A stretch of DNA of 32,027 nt from CALGSZ01 sp042408955 (GTDB taxonomy: Bacteria > Chloroflexota > Chloroflexia > Thermomicrobiales > UBA6265), in the NCBI GenBank assembly GCA_042408955.1, contig JBHOQQ010000175.1, positions 1 through 32,027 of the forward strand, read 5' to 3'. Below, in pieces: positions 24,719-31,802 of this stretch. The notes beneath the pieces are model-generated. The model did not search any database and had not been told where the DNA came from. It saw nothing but the letters and a program-made list of their open reading frames with translations. The first letter of the stretch is position 1. Each line of letters starts with the position of its first letter. Made by a program: the position numbers and the translations under genes.

Positions 24719-25333
24719 ATGTTGCTCTCTGATCGTGACATCATTCACGCGTTGGAAACGGGCCGGATCAAGATTGACCCGCCGCCTGATTTGGCAACCC
24801 AGTTGGGATCGGTGTCGATCGATTTCCGGCTTGGTCACACGTTTATGGTCTTCGAGCACAGCCGGCATAGCTACATCGATCCTCGGCAGCCGCAATCGAT
24901 CGGTGATGCCATGCGGACGATTGTCGTGGAGGATGATGAGCCATTCATCATGCAGCCGGGGGATTTTGCGCTCGCCTCTACCATTGAGTCGCTGGAGCTG
25001 CCAGACGATTTGGTCGGGCGCTTGGAGGGCCGGTCGAGCATCGCCCGGCTGGGTATTACGGTGCACTCCACGGCGGCAGTGTTTGAGCCGGGTTGGGTGG
25101 GCACGGCGACGATGGAGCTGAGCAATCTCGGTCGGATGGCCGTGGCCTTGTATCCGGGGATGCGCATCTGCGCCTTTTCGTTCGAGACGGTCAGCTCCCC
25201 GGTGATGACGCCATACCGGCTGAAGCGCAATGCGAAATATGCTGGGCAGCAATCCCCGCGGCCATCCTTGCTGGCCGAAGAAAACCGGCTAGCGGGCGAA
25301 GCGGGTTCACGCAATGGTGCCGGTAGATGGTAG
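24719..25333 (+). CDS. dcd: dCTP deaminase
   Basis: 204-aa trimeric enzyme that deaminates dCTP to dUTP (or directly to dUMP in bifunctional members), feeding dTMP synthesis. Family landmarks are MLLSDRDIIHALETGRIKIDP at the start, SVSIDFRLGHTFMVF, FALASTIESLELPDDLVGRLEGRSSIARLGITVHSTA and PGWVGTATMELSNLG, where the Glu after TATM is the catalytic base, and YAGQQSPRPS at the usual C-terminal triphosphate lid. The ~20 residues after the lid are extra. The sequence alone does not tell whether the protein is mono- or bifunctional. ATG at 24719 follows GAGAGGTAAG. Downstream, 8 bases past the stop, is the first parS-type palindrome. Confidence 0.95.
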   Translation: MLLSDRDIIHALETGRIKIDPPPDLATQLGSVSIDFRLGHTFMVFEHSRHSYIDPRQPQSIGDAMRTIVVEDDEPFIMQPGDFALASTIESLELPDDLVGRLEGRSSIARLGITVHSTAAVFEPGWVGTATMELSNLGRMAVALYPGMRICAFSFETVSSPVMTPYRLKRNAKYAGQQSPRPSLLAEENRLAGEAGSRNGAGRW

Positions 25334-25341
25334 ACGCGTGA

Positions 25342-25355
25342 GTTTCACGTGAAAC
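25342..25355. promoter_or_regulatory. parS: parS-type site 1 (ParB/Spo0J binding)
   Basis: GTTTCACGTGAAAC is an exact match to the 14-bp core of the widely conserved parS consensus; only the outer T and A of the 16-bp form differ (A and G here). It lies in the gap between dcd and the 128-aa gene. Confidence 0.85.
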
Positions 25356-25465
25356 GGTGACAGCCTGCCGTGGTGGGTCGACACCCGTGCGCGGAGTGGC
25401 GATAATCTCAGGCAGCGCTCGCGGTAATGGTGGGGATTGCCTGCTGACCCTAAGGGGAAGGAACA

Positions 25466-25852
25466 GTGTCAGTTCACGTGCTGCAATCGATTCGCGATCG
25501 GGTGCTACCGATGTTCGAAGTTGTGGCTGCGGAGTATCGCACGCGCGTGCCATCCGGCTACCCGATCATCGTTGACGATCCGGAGCGCGGCGAGGTCGGC
25601 TTGGAGCTCGACCCGAATTACGCGCTCTATTTTGTGTCGGATGGTAGCCGGACGTTCGCCGAGCTACGCTTTCCGCTGCCGCGGTCGGATGCGCGGTCGA
25701 GCGCAAGCCGGGAAAAATTCAGCGGTTTGCCGTACATCAGCCGGCGCCCTGTCAATCCCGATATCTCAGACCAGGGACTGAGAAATCTGATTGCTGAGTT
25801 AATGTCGCGGTGGAATTATCAGCCGCTGATTATTCACATTACGGACACGTAA
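25466..25852 (+). CDS. Small hypothetical protein between two parS sites
   Basis: 128-aa protein, not recognised. Mixed alpha/beta: an N-terminal helix (LQSIRDRVLPMFEVVAAEYRTRV), strands including YPIIVDDPERGEVGLELDPNYALYFVSDGSRTFAELRF, a Ser/Arg linker, and a C-terminal helix and strand (DQGLRNLIAELMSRWNYQPLIIHI). No metal, nucleotide or membrane motif is seen. Start is GTG at 25466, with AAGGGGAAGGA just upstream. It lies between dcd and ndk and ends before a hairpin that separates it from convergent ndk. The flanking parS sites make it a natural marker of the centromere-like region; a direct role there is inference without motif support. Confidence 0.75.
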   Translation: MSVHVLQSIRDRVLPMFEVVAAEYRTRVPSGYPIIVDDPERGEVGLELDPNYALYFVSDGSRTFAELRFPLPRSDARSSASREKFSGLPYISRRPVNPDISDQGLRNLIAELMSRWNYQPLIIHITDT

Positions 25853-25866
25853 GAGAAGGATTCAGC

Positions 25867-25904
25867 AAAAAGGATGGGCGAGGTCCGAATTGGCCTCGCC
25901 CATC
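25867..25904 (-). terminator. Intrinsic terminator of ndk
   Basis: A perfect 11-bp stem, GATGGGCGAGG (25873-25883) and CCTCGCCCATC (25894-25904), with a 10-base loop. Minus-strand transcription continues into a T5 tract (25871-25867), giving a classical terminator. It may also stop plus-strand transcripts. Its outer edge overlaps the extended palindrome of parS site 2. Confidence 0.85.
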
Positions 25905-25925
25905 GGGTTTCACGTGAAACCCGAT
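25902..25925. promoter_or_regulatory. parS: parS-type site 2 (extended palindrome)
   Basis: The 14-bp core GTTTCACGTGAAAC (25907-25920) is embedded in a perfect 24-bp palindrome (25902-25925), 565 bases from site 1 and between the two convergent gene ends. Confidence 0.88.
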
Positions 25926-25927
25926 CG

Positions 25928-26386
25928 TTAGCCAATGTACCAGCGATCCAAGTCGCGGTCCCACTCCACAAGCCGGTCGGTGCCGAAGAAGAGTTCGACC
26001 TCCCGTTTGGCGCTCTCTTCCCCGTCAGAGCCATGAATGAGATTCTGACCAATAGTCAGGCCGAAGTCGCCCCGGATCGTACCCGGCGCGGCGTCACTAG
26101 GGTTTGTCTTGCCCATCGTCGCCCGCGTAATCGCGATCGCGTTCGGCCCCTCGAGCACCATCGTCACAACTGGCCCAGAGGTGATGAACGACACGAGCGA
26201 CTCGTAAAACGGCTTGCCCTTGTGCTCCGCGTAGTGGCGCTCCGCTAGCTCCCGGTCAATGCGCCGGAATTCCATGCCGACGATTTTCAGCCCCCGCCGC
26301 TCAAGGCGCGCAATGATCTCGCCAACCAAGCCGCGTTGCACCGCGTCGGGCTTGATAATGACGAGCGTCCGCTCACGTTCTGCCAC
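25928..26386 (-). CDS. ndk: Nucleoside diphosphate kinase
   Basis: 152-aa cytoplasmic enzyme that transfers the gamma-phosphate of ATP to nucleoside diphosphates through a phospho-histidine. The start ERTLVIIKPDAVQRGLVGEIIARLERRG, the loop YAEHKGKPFYESLVSFITSGPVV, the NPSDAAPGTIRGDFG segment and the active-site His in NLIHGSDGEESAKREV are canonical, and the length is typical. The open frame continues upstream to 26479, but the GTG at 26386 has an AGGAG six bases before it and gives the standard N-terminus (VAERERTLVII); an ATG at 26410 is second choice. It is convergent with the 128-aa gene and ends in a strong terminator. Confidence 0.95.
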   Translation of the reverse strand: MAERERTLVIIKPDAVQRGLVGEIIARLERRGLKIVGMEFRRIDRELAERHYAEHKGKPFYESLVSFITSGPVVTMVLEGPNAIAITRATMGKTNPSDAAPGTIRGDFGLTIGQNLIHGSDGEESAKREVELFFGTDRLVEWDRDLDRWYIG

Positions 26387-26476
26387 TTCCTGCTCCTCTG
26401 CTTCCCACATGACAACCTTTGGGGCCATCGCGCGACTCCCAGCGGGCCAGCCTATCACAGGCCGCGCCGGAAACGC

Positions 26477-26507
26477 CACGGGGACGAGCTTGTTGCCCGT
26501 CCCCGTG
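26477..26507 (-). terminator. Hairpin after the roadblock gene
   Basis: A perfect 10-bp stem, CACGGGGACG (26477-26486) and CGTCCCCGTG (26498-26507), with an 11-base loop, between the roadblock stop (26561) and ndk. On the minus strand it is followed by GCGTTTCC, so the U-tract is short. Confidence 0.5.
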
Positions 26508-26560
26508 CTCTCTCAGCCCTTTCACTGATTGTCGCTCGCTCCGCCGGGGAGCTCGAGTTC

Positions 26561-26923
26561 TCATGCCGCTGGCTGCACCAGCGAGCCGATCTGGCTTACC
26601 GCGTCGTCGCAGATCTGCTCCAGCGCGGCGATATCGCACGGCTCAGAAAAGACGATGACCGCGAATGGACCAGCATTGTGCACATGGATTAACCCATCTG
26701 GTGTCGAGACGCTCAGGACACGTGCGAGCCCAGCACCAAGGCGGCGCGCCGTGCGCACGGTCGCCCCAACAAGCGCGGCGCCCATCGCTCCCGCCACATC
26801 GGCATCGGAAGCCTCGATGCCGGCCCTACCCATCACGAGGCCCTCGGTGTTGATGGCCACCGCTCCTAAAATCTCCTCATAGCGCAGGAGGTCGCGCAGG
26901 ACAGCATCCACGCTACTCATCAT
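26561..26923 (-). CDS. Roadblock/LC7 domain protein
   Basis: 120-aa single-domain protein of the roadblock/LC7 (MglB-like) family, known as regulators or adaptors of small GTPases. The chain shows the alternation of the family: VDAVLRDLLRYEEILGAVAINTEGLVMGRAG, AAALVGATVRTARRLGAGLARVLSVSTPDGLIHVHNAGPFAVIVFSEP, then a last helix (ALEQICDDAVSQIGSLV). The length is typical. It starts 5 bases after the stop of the TPR gene, so it is co-transcribed and probably translationally linked. No GTPase of the MglA/Ras type is in the window; its partner could be the TPR protein itself. Confidence 0.88.
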   Translation of the reverse strand: MMSSVDAVLRDLLRYEEILGAVAINTEGLVMGRAGIEASDADVAGAMGAALVGATVRTARRLGAGLARVLSVSTPDGLIHVHNAGPFAVIVFSEPCDIAALEQICDDAVSQIGSLVQPAA

Positions 26924-26928
26924 TATGC

Positions 26929-29634
26929 TCAGCTCCTCACCCCGACCTCTACCGGGCGCGTCCGCCGCCGCCCAAGCATTGCCTGGCGGAATTGCGCGGC
27001 TGCCTGCTCTGTTTTCCCAAGCCGCAGATAGGCTTCACCAAGCACCCTCAGCGCCAATGGCTCACCATACCCGTGCGCGATTGCCGTCTCAAGCGCGGTT
27101 GCAACCTCTTGTGCGGCTTCCCTGCTCTCGATGAGGCGCAGGCGCATCTCCATCAAATCGAGACCAAGTTCTGCAATAGGCCGCGCGATACGATCCACAA
27201 CAGGCGGATCATCTCGCCTTTGGACACTTGGCCCTGGCTTCATATCCGCGCCGTTGACCACCGGTGCGACTACCCGCCCAGAACGAAGCGACCGGTCTAC
27301 CACGCAATCTCCAGCGTCGATCAACTGGCGTTTGGCCGCACGCAACCGTGCAAACAGACCGGATGCGTTCTCCCGCCGGTCCATGAGCTCCGATGTCTCG
27401 CTCACCACCTCTGGCCACGTGTTTGCGTCGCGGAGTGCATTGTTATCGTCGCCCCATGACCTCCCACCGCTCGGCACATCTGTGGAGGCATCAGCCGATG
27501 CGCCGCTTGCCAAAAGGGGAGCAAGCGCTTCTGGGAAAGCTACCGCCTCTTCAATCGGGAACTGCCCCACGGCAGGATCAGGAGATGTCAACGAGAGATC
27601 GCTGAACAGCGATGCACCATCGTTCGCAGCGTGGGCGGACGTGACTCCCGCGAATGCTTGCTCGTGTTTGACGATGTCATCCAGCGAGAACGGCTCGATA
27701 CCCGCGAGCTCATCAGCAAGCGGCTCCGCGCTGAGCGTGCCGGAAGGCTCCTCCCTCGTCTCAGCGAACATCCCTTCCGCGGCAGCGTCCACGGCCGGGA
27801 CTGTCTCGGCGTCAATTGGACTAAGTGGCGCGGTGCCATCGCGACTGGTCACAGCGAGCAGAGCGTCAAAATCAACAGGCTCCCCCGCCGTGTCGGGAAG
27901 CGCGAGCGGATCGACGGTCTCCTGCTCCTCTGGCAGCGGGGGCAAGGTCTCGTGATCAATATGACGCAGAAACTCGGTATATCCGGTTGATTCTTGCCCC
28001 GGAATCGCGGCGAGCAGCTCCTGATCTAGGATGCCCCAATCCTCGGGTGTTGTGACCGCTTCGGGAGCACGCGCTGGCTCAGCCTCCACGGCCAACGTCG
28101 CCGCGAGCAGAACGTCGTCAGGCTCCGCTGGCGAAAACGGAATCACTGCCTCGTTCCCTACTCCACCGGCAAGGCTCGCACCAGACGTCGCTAGCGGAAC
28201 GCCGGCAAAATCTTCGGCCGTGAAGGGCTCCCAGGCGGTGTCCGCTGGTTTGGGCTCCTCTGCAACAAACGGAGCAACGCCACCGGCGTCGATCTCGGCA
28301 AGCAGGTCCTCATAGCCCGCGATTGCCGTCTCGCTAGGCGTGGCCTCCTGCAGTGCCCGGTCGAGCTCGTCCCAGCCAGCGGTCAGGTCAACCCGGCCAT
28401 CCGCGGTGACAAACGGGTCGCTACTGGCCGGCGGAGGAGCTGGTGGCGCCGCGGTTGGCTCGCTGGCCGGTATTAATGAAGCAGCGCTGGGTTCGGAAAT
28501 GCTCCCGGCGGTCACCAAGCTCTCCGCGCCAGAGCCGTCAACACCGTTCGTCCCGAATGACTCCTCATCTGCGTCCCACGCGGTGTTATCTGCCAGTGGT
28601 TGCTCGATGGTCAAGGGCTCATTGAGCCCGACGAGGTCATCAACCGAGAACGGCTCGATGTGCTCCAACTTGGCGAGATCACCGTCTTCAGGCCAAGTAA
28701 ATGGCTCAAGCTCCAGATCCTCGCCGGTGGAGGGATCGCCATCGCCTTGCAGGTCACGAACCAAGCTATCCCACAAGTCCGGAGCTGGCACATGGTTGGC
28801 TCCGAGCGCCGAAAGCGCCGGTTCCGGCTGCCCGGCGGCAAATTCCGATTCTGGCACCGGTGCAGCCTGAAAGTCGAAATCAGGCACCGGGGCAGACTCA
28901 GTCGCAAGGAAACCCAGATCCACGTCTGGACGGAGCTCCGCGAGCAATGCCGCGATCTCCCCAAGTGGATCGATCGCGCGATAATGTGCGACGAGCTCTG
29001 CGGAGGCGTGGCCACGTTGACGCTGCTCGATCTCCGCCTGAATCGCGAGGGCACGGACATTATCGGGTGCTGCTCGCAAGACCTCTTGGCAAAGCGCCAG
29101 CGCAGCGGCATCATCGGTACGGCGCCACTCGACCTCGATCAACGCCGTTTTCGCTTGTGCATTGCGCGGATCTGCCGCCAGGATCGCTCGCCATTCTGCA
29201 GCGGCCCGGCCGAATTGGCCAGTCCGAGCATGGATATGCGCCAGACCTACCCGTGTCGGGTGCAGGCGCTCGGGGCCTCCCAGCGCGATTCTGAGTTTGA
29301 CCAGTTGCTCCCGAACCTGATCGAGTGCCGGGTTGATCTCCCATGCATGCAGGTAATGCACGTAGGCGTGCTCGGTATCGTGCCGCTCCTCAGCCGCGAC
29401 GCCCAGCCCGAGATGGGCGACCACGTGCAGCGGATCATAGGTCAGGACGCGCTCGAAGTGCTCGACGGCCGCGTCGAGCTCGCCACGCTCAAGCAGCGCC
29501 TCGCCGCGCAGGCGATGAGCAGCGAGGCACGCCGGATACGATTCCAAAGCGTGAGCGCAGGCGTTCGCCGCAAGGAGAAAATCCCCGCGGTCCATCGCCT
29601 CTTGCGCGCCGCGGATGAGTTCAGCCAGCTCCAC
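26929..29634 (-). CDS. Giant TPR protein with long acidic, motif-repeating linker
   Basis: About 901-aa cytoplasmic protein. Residues 1-230 hold TPR units (DFLLAANACAHALESYPACLAAHRLRGEALLERGELDAAVEHFERVLTYDP and others). Residues ~250-760 are acidic, Pro/Ala-rich and predicted disordered, with recurring short motifs EPFxxDD (IEPFSVDDLVGL, EPFTAEDFAGV, IEPFSLDDIVKH) and two similar modules with WxxLDxxLxxxxP...YxxLLxxID (WDELDRALQEATP..., WGILDQELLAAIP...). The C-terminal ~100 residues are a final TPR pair (EPLALRVLGEAYLRLGKTEQAAAQFRQAML). Start is GTG at 29634, with AAGGGGG six bases upstream; the longer frame to 29709 lacks a ribosome-binding site. Function is unknown; it is the upstream partner of the roadblock gene. 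Confidence 0.85.
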   Translation of the reverse strand: MELAELIRGAQEAMDRGDFLLAANACAHALESYPACLAAHRLRGEALLERGELDAAVEHFERVLTYDPLHVVAHLGLGVAAEERHDTEHAYVHYLHAWEINPALDQVREQLVKLRIALGGPERLHPTRVGLAHIHARTGQFGRAAAEWRAILAADPRNAQAKTALIEVEWRRTDDAAALALCQEVLRAAPDNVRALAIQAEIEQRQRGHASAELVAHYRAIDPLGEIAALLAELRPDVDLGFLATESAPVPDFDFQAAPVPESEFAAGQPEPALSALGANHVPAPDLWDSLVRDLQGDGDPSTGEDLELEPFTWPEDGDLAKLEHIEPFSVDDLVGLNEPLTIEQPLADNTAWDADEESFGTNGVDGSGAESLVTAGSISEPSAASLIPASEPTAAPPAPPPASSDPFVTADGRVDLTAGWDELDRALQEATPSETAIAGYEDLLAEIDAGGVAPFVAEEPKPADTAWEPFTAEDFAGVPLATSGASLAGGVGNEAVIPFSPAEPDDVLLAATLAVEAEPARAPEAVTTPEDWGILDQELLAAIPGQESTGYTEFLRHIDHETLPPLPEEQETVDPLALPDTAGEPVDFDALLAVTSRDGTAPLSPIDAETVPAVDAAAEGMFAETREEPSGTLSAEPLADELAGIEPFSLDDIVKHEQAFAGVTSAHAANDGASLFSDLSLTSPDPAVGQFPIEEAVAFPEALAPLLASGASADASTDVPSGGRSWGDDNNALRDANTWPEVVSETSELMDRRENASGLFARLRAAKRQLIDAGDCVVDRSLRSGRVVAPVVNGADMKPGPSVQRRDDPPVVDRIARPIAELGLDLMEMRLRLIESREAAQEVATALETAIAHGYGEPLALRVLGEAYLRLGKTEQAAAQFRQAMLGRRRTRPVEVGVRS

Positions 29635-29776
29635 GACCGACCCCCTTGCGGATGGCGAGAGGTGAGATCCAACGTCGTCAATCGGCCAACACGTGCCGCC
29701 GTGCGGCATGCATCAGACTGGCCAGCGATCAACGGCGATGCCGGGCATACCCCCATGGGAATGCCTCCATACCGCG

Positions 29777-29806
29777 ATTCTAGAGAGCCGAATCTGGTCG
29801 CCTCAA
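29777..29806 (-). promoter_or_regulatory. Promoter of the TPR-roadblock operon
   Basis: On the minus strand TTGAGG (29806-29801) is followed after 18 bases by TAGAAT (29782-29777), a good -10. The leader to the chosen start is about 135 bases. Confidence 0.5.
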
Positions 29807-29872
29807 CGGCCGCGCTAGCCAAATGGCACCAAAGCGCGAAACCTGACCCCGGGGTTGCTTCGCGGCAGAAGC

Positions 29873-30043
29873 TTATGCGGTCTCAGCAGGCGGCCGGGGG
29901 GATTCCTGGTGGGACGCCGCGGGACGGCGATTCTTCTTGGATCGGAGCCGTGCCTGTTCGAGTGTCCAGACCGTGACGGCGGTCGCGATCACCAGCGGGA
30001 CCAAGATCACCACAGCAAGCAGAATATATTCCTTCAATCCCAT
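29873..30043 (-). CDS. Small single-TM protein (56 aa)
   Basis: Not recognised. The first ~27 residues are one membrane helix (LKEYILLAVVILVPLVIATAVTVW), followed by a basic, Pro-rich cytoplasmic tail (QARLRSKKNRRP...). Start is ATG at 30043 with GGAG eight bases upstream; the longer frame to 30118 includes an unlikely segment. It is upstream of the TPR promoter on the same strand. Function is unknown. Confidence 0.55.
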   Translation of the reverse strand: MGLKEYILLAVVILVPLVIATAVTVWTLEQARLRSKKNRRPAASHQESPRPPAETA

Positions 30044-30237
30044 TGCAGCGCTCCACGCTCTCGCCATGCGCCTTGGGCGATGATACCAAGGAACATGCAC
30101 GGAAAGCACGGCATGCAACAGGAATGCCTGCGTGACTCCAGGAGAGGCTTGTGTCTTGCCTCAATTGCGTGTAGAGTCAGGCCTGTCAGCAGCGGAGCAA
30201 CGGCGAGAGCAGTCTCCTAGTGAGAGCGAGCGGCGCA

Positions 30238-30606
30238 ATGAGCGGCCGTGCTCCGGCGCCCCGCCGGCCCGACAACGATCACTCCTCCGAGCAGCCGGCC
30301 TCATCGGGAGTTTGGCTCCTGATCTGGACGATCTACGGTGCGAAGCTCGCAACGCTTGTGCTTGTCCTCTGGGCAACGCATGATGGCCAGGCGCTTACGC
30401 TTGTCATCGCCACCACGTGGCCATGGCTACTCCTGGCGGCAGCGTTGGGCGCCGGGCCGCTCCTCTTTCACATCCGGCTCCGGCGCGTCCGCGCCCGGCG
30501 AGAGCAGCTTCGCGAAGCCGAGTGGAACCTAACAACGGTGACGCGCCGCTCTCGTGAGCAGTCCACGGCTGTGCGGCGACCTCCCCGCACCCGGCGTCAT
30601 CCCTGA
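30238..30606 (+). CDS. Two-TM hypothetical membrane protein
   Basis: 122 aa, not recognised. A hydrophilic N-terminus (~30 residues) is followed by two membrane segments (VWLLIWTIYGAKLATLVLVLWA and ALTLVIATTWPWLLLAAALGAGPLL) and an Arg-rich cytoplasmic tail (RLRRVRARREQLREAEW). The choice between ATG at 30238 and GTG at 30220 is open, as neither has a good ribosome-binding site. It is divergent from the 56-aa protein gene. The layout resembles a small membrane-anchored accessory protein; no function is assigned. Confidence 0.55.
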   Translation: MSGRAPAPRRPDNDHSSEQPASSGVWLLIWTIYGAKLATLVLVLWATHDGQALTLVIATTWPWLLLAAALGAGPLLFHIRLRRVRARREQLREAEWNLTTVTRRSREQSTAVRRPPRTRRHP

Positions 30607-30676
30607 CAACGCAGTCCAGACAGTGCGCGTCGTGCCGAGAAATTCTGGCATCGCGTGTATCGAGGCGAAAATGCCG

Positions 30677-30700
30677 AGCCCCCTGTTGCAGCAGGGGGCT
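30677..30700. terminator. Hairpin between convergent genes
   Basis: Stem AGCCCCCTG (30677-30685) and CAGGGGGCT (30692-30700) with a 6-base loop, in the gap between the two-TM gene and the regulator. A TTTT follows five bases later on the minus strand. Confidence 0.45.
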
Positions 30701-30720
30701 CCAGCGGGGGTCGTTGGCTG

Positions 30721-30751
30721 CGGCCGGCGAGGGAAGGGGGGAAGCCGGCCG
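30721..30751. repeat. Second hairpin in the same gap
   Basis: Perfect 8-bp arms CGGCCGGC (30721-30728) and GCCGGCCG (30744-30751), 15-base loop. No U-tract; role unknown. Confidence 0.35.
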
Positions 30752-30841
30752 AGCACACTCCTAAGAGTAGCCGTGCCAGCGAGTCACTGGATGGACTGTT
30801 CGGATACTCCTTGTGGCACCTTTGGACCTAACCTGGCCCTC

Positions 30842-31591
30842 CTATCCGGCCAGGGAGTCCTGTCCTTCGGAATGAGCCACGTGCAGGCGAGCGGATGTCG
30901 CGAATGATTCATGGCCCCGGACGGTTGCGAGCAACACGTGGTCCATGAAATGGCCAAATTCAAGGAAAACTTTCGCGACCCGCTTGAGCGCCGCGCCCTC
31001 TTCTTCCAACATGCCGAGCATGGCGCGAATGACCGGGAAGCGGAAATACAGAAACGCCTCGACGGTTTCCATGGCACTTAGCCCGGCTTGGGCGCCAGAC
31101 TTGCCATAATATTCGCCGATCTGCTGCCCTTCCTTCAGAAGCGTGGCCCGGTCTGCGCCGGCCGGAGCCGATGCATACCGGACGGCAACGTCCACGAGCC
31201 GGCGGCCTTGCCGGCGCAGCTCCTCGTGCCCGGCGGCGTTGTATGCCTGGTACCACCGGCGCTCCCGCGCCGCTCGCAGGTATGCTTCCTCATAGGCAGC
31301 GAGCGTCCGGTCGGTCAGCTCTTGCCGCCCGACGCGCTGGCGCTCTTGACGCCGCGGGCCCTCTCCAACAAGGGCTAAGAGATCATCTTTGGCATACCGG
31401 CGGTGTCCGCCCGGCGTTCGAAACACCGGCACCTTACCGGCGTCGCTCCAACGCCGCAGGGTCGATTGATCAACTCCAAGATACTCGCACGCTTCATGAA
31501 TGGAGAGCCAGCGGGATCGGTCTCGCTCTCGTGCAATCGGTAGGTTGGTTGTGCGCTCTGGTGGCTTCTTCCCGCCTCGCTCCTGGCTCAT
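30842..31591 (-). CDS. BldC/MerR-type helix-turn-helix regulator with unknown sensor domain
   Basis: 249-aa DNA-binding protein. Residues ~25-80 are a MerR/excisionase-type helix-turn-helix: WLSIHEACEYLGVDQSTLRRWSDAGKVPVFRTPGGHRRYAKDDLLALV. The remaining ~170 residues are helical, with LVDVAVRYASAPAGADRATLLKEGQQIGEYYGKSGAQAGLSAMETVEAFLYFRFPVIRAMLGML and an EFGHFMDHVLLATVRGHE end. It resembles helical input domains of the RsbRD-like or PucR-associated kind, though this is inference. The ATG at 31591 has GAGG five bases upstream; the frame is open to 31651 but less supported. A strong promoter precedes it, so it is transcribed separately from dnaA. Its position beside dnaA suggests a housekeeping or developmental role. 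Confidence 0.82.
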   Translation of the reverse strand: MSQERGGKKPPERTTNLPIARERDRSRWLSIHEACEYLGVDQSTLRRWSDAGKVPVFRTPGGHRRYAKDDLLALVGEGPRRQERQRVGRQELTDRTLAAYEEAYLRAARERRWYQAYNAAGHEELRRQGRRLVDVAVRYASAPAGADRATLLKEGQQIGEYYGKSGAQAGLSAMETVEAFLYFRFPVIRAMLGMLEEEGAALKRVAKVFLEFGHFMDHVLLATVRGHESFATSARLHVAHSEGQDSLAG

Positions 31592-31736
31592 CGTTTCCTC
31601 ACTCCTCAGGCGTCCAATCCACAAACAGTGCCCGGAACGAACACATCTCAACCGGCGATCCGCATTCTGGCGCTACGTTCCGGTCCCGCGCACAGCAAAG
31701 CCAGGCACATTGCCATGTACCCACTGTGAGGCTCTC

Positions 31737-31764
31737 AGTGTATCGCCTGACCCGCGGCTGTCAA
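31737..31764 (-). promoter_or_regulatory. Strong sigma-70-type promoter of the BldC/MerR-like gene
   Basis: On the minus strand a perfect TTGACA (31764-31759), 16-base spacer and TACACT (31742-31737). The predicted leader is ~140 bases. Confidence 0.65.
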
Positions 31765-31770
31765 CGATGG

Positions 31771-31790
31771 CACTTGGACTAGCCCAAGTG
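31771..31790. terminator. Hairpin after dnaA
   Basis: CACTTGG (31771-31777) and CCAAGTG (31784-31790) with a 6-base loop, 13 bases past the dnaA stop. No U-tract, so a weak terminator at best. Confidence 0.35.
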
Positions 31791-31802
31791 GCTCAGGAGA
31801 GC

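Noticed and set aside
25478..25486. Third parS-like TTCACGTGC
   Set aside because: It matches only half the palindrome and lies inside a coding region.
28600..29976. 458-codon plus-strand open frame
   Set aside because: It is antisense to the TPR gene; the composition is a shadow of its codon bias and no domain is visible.
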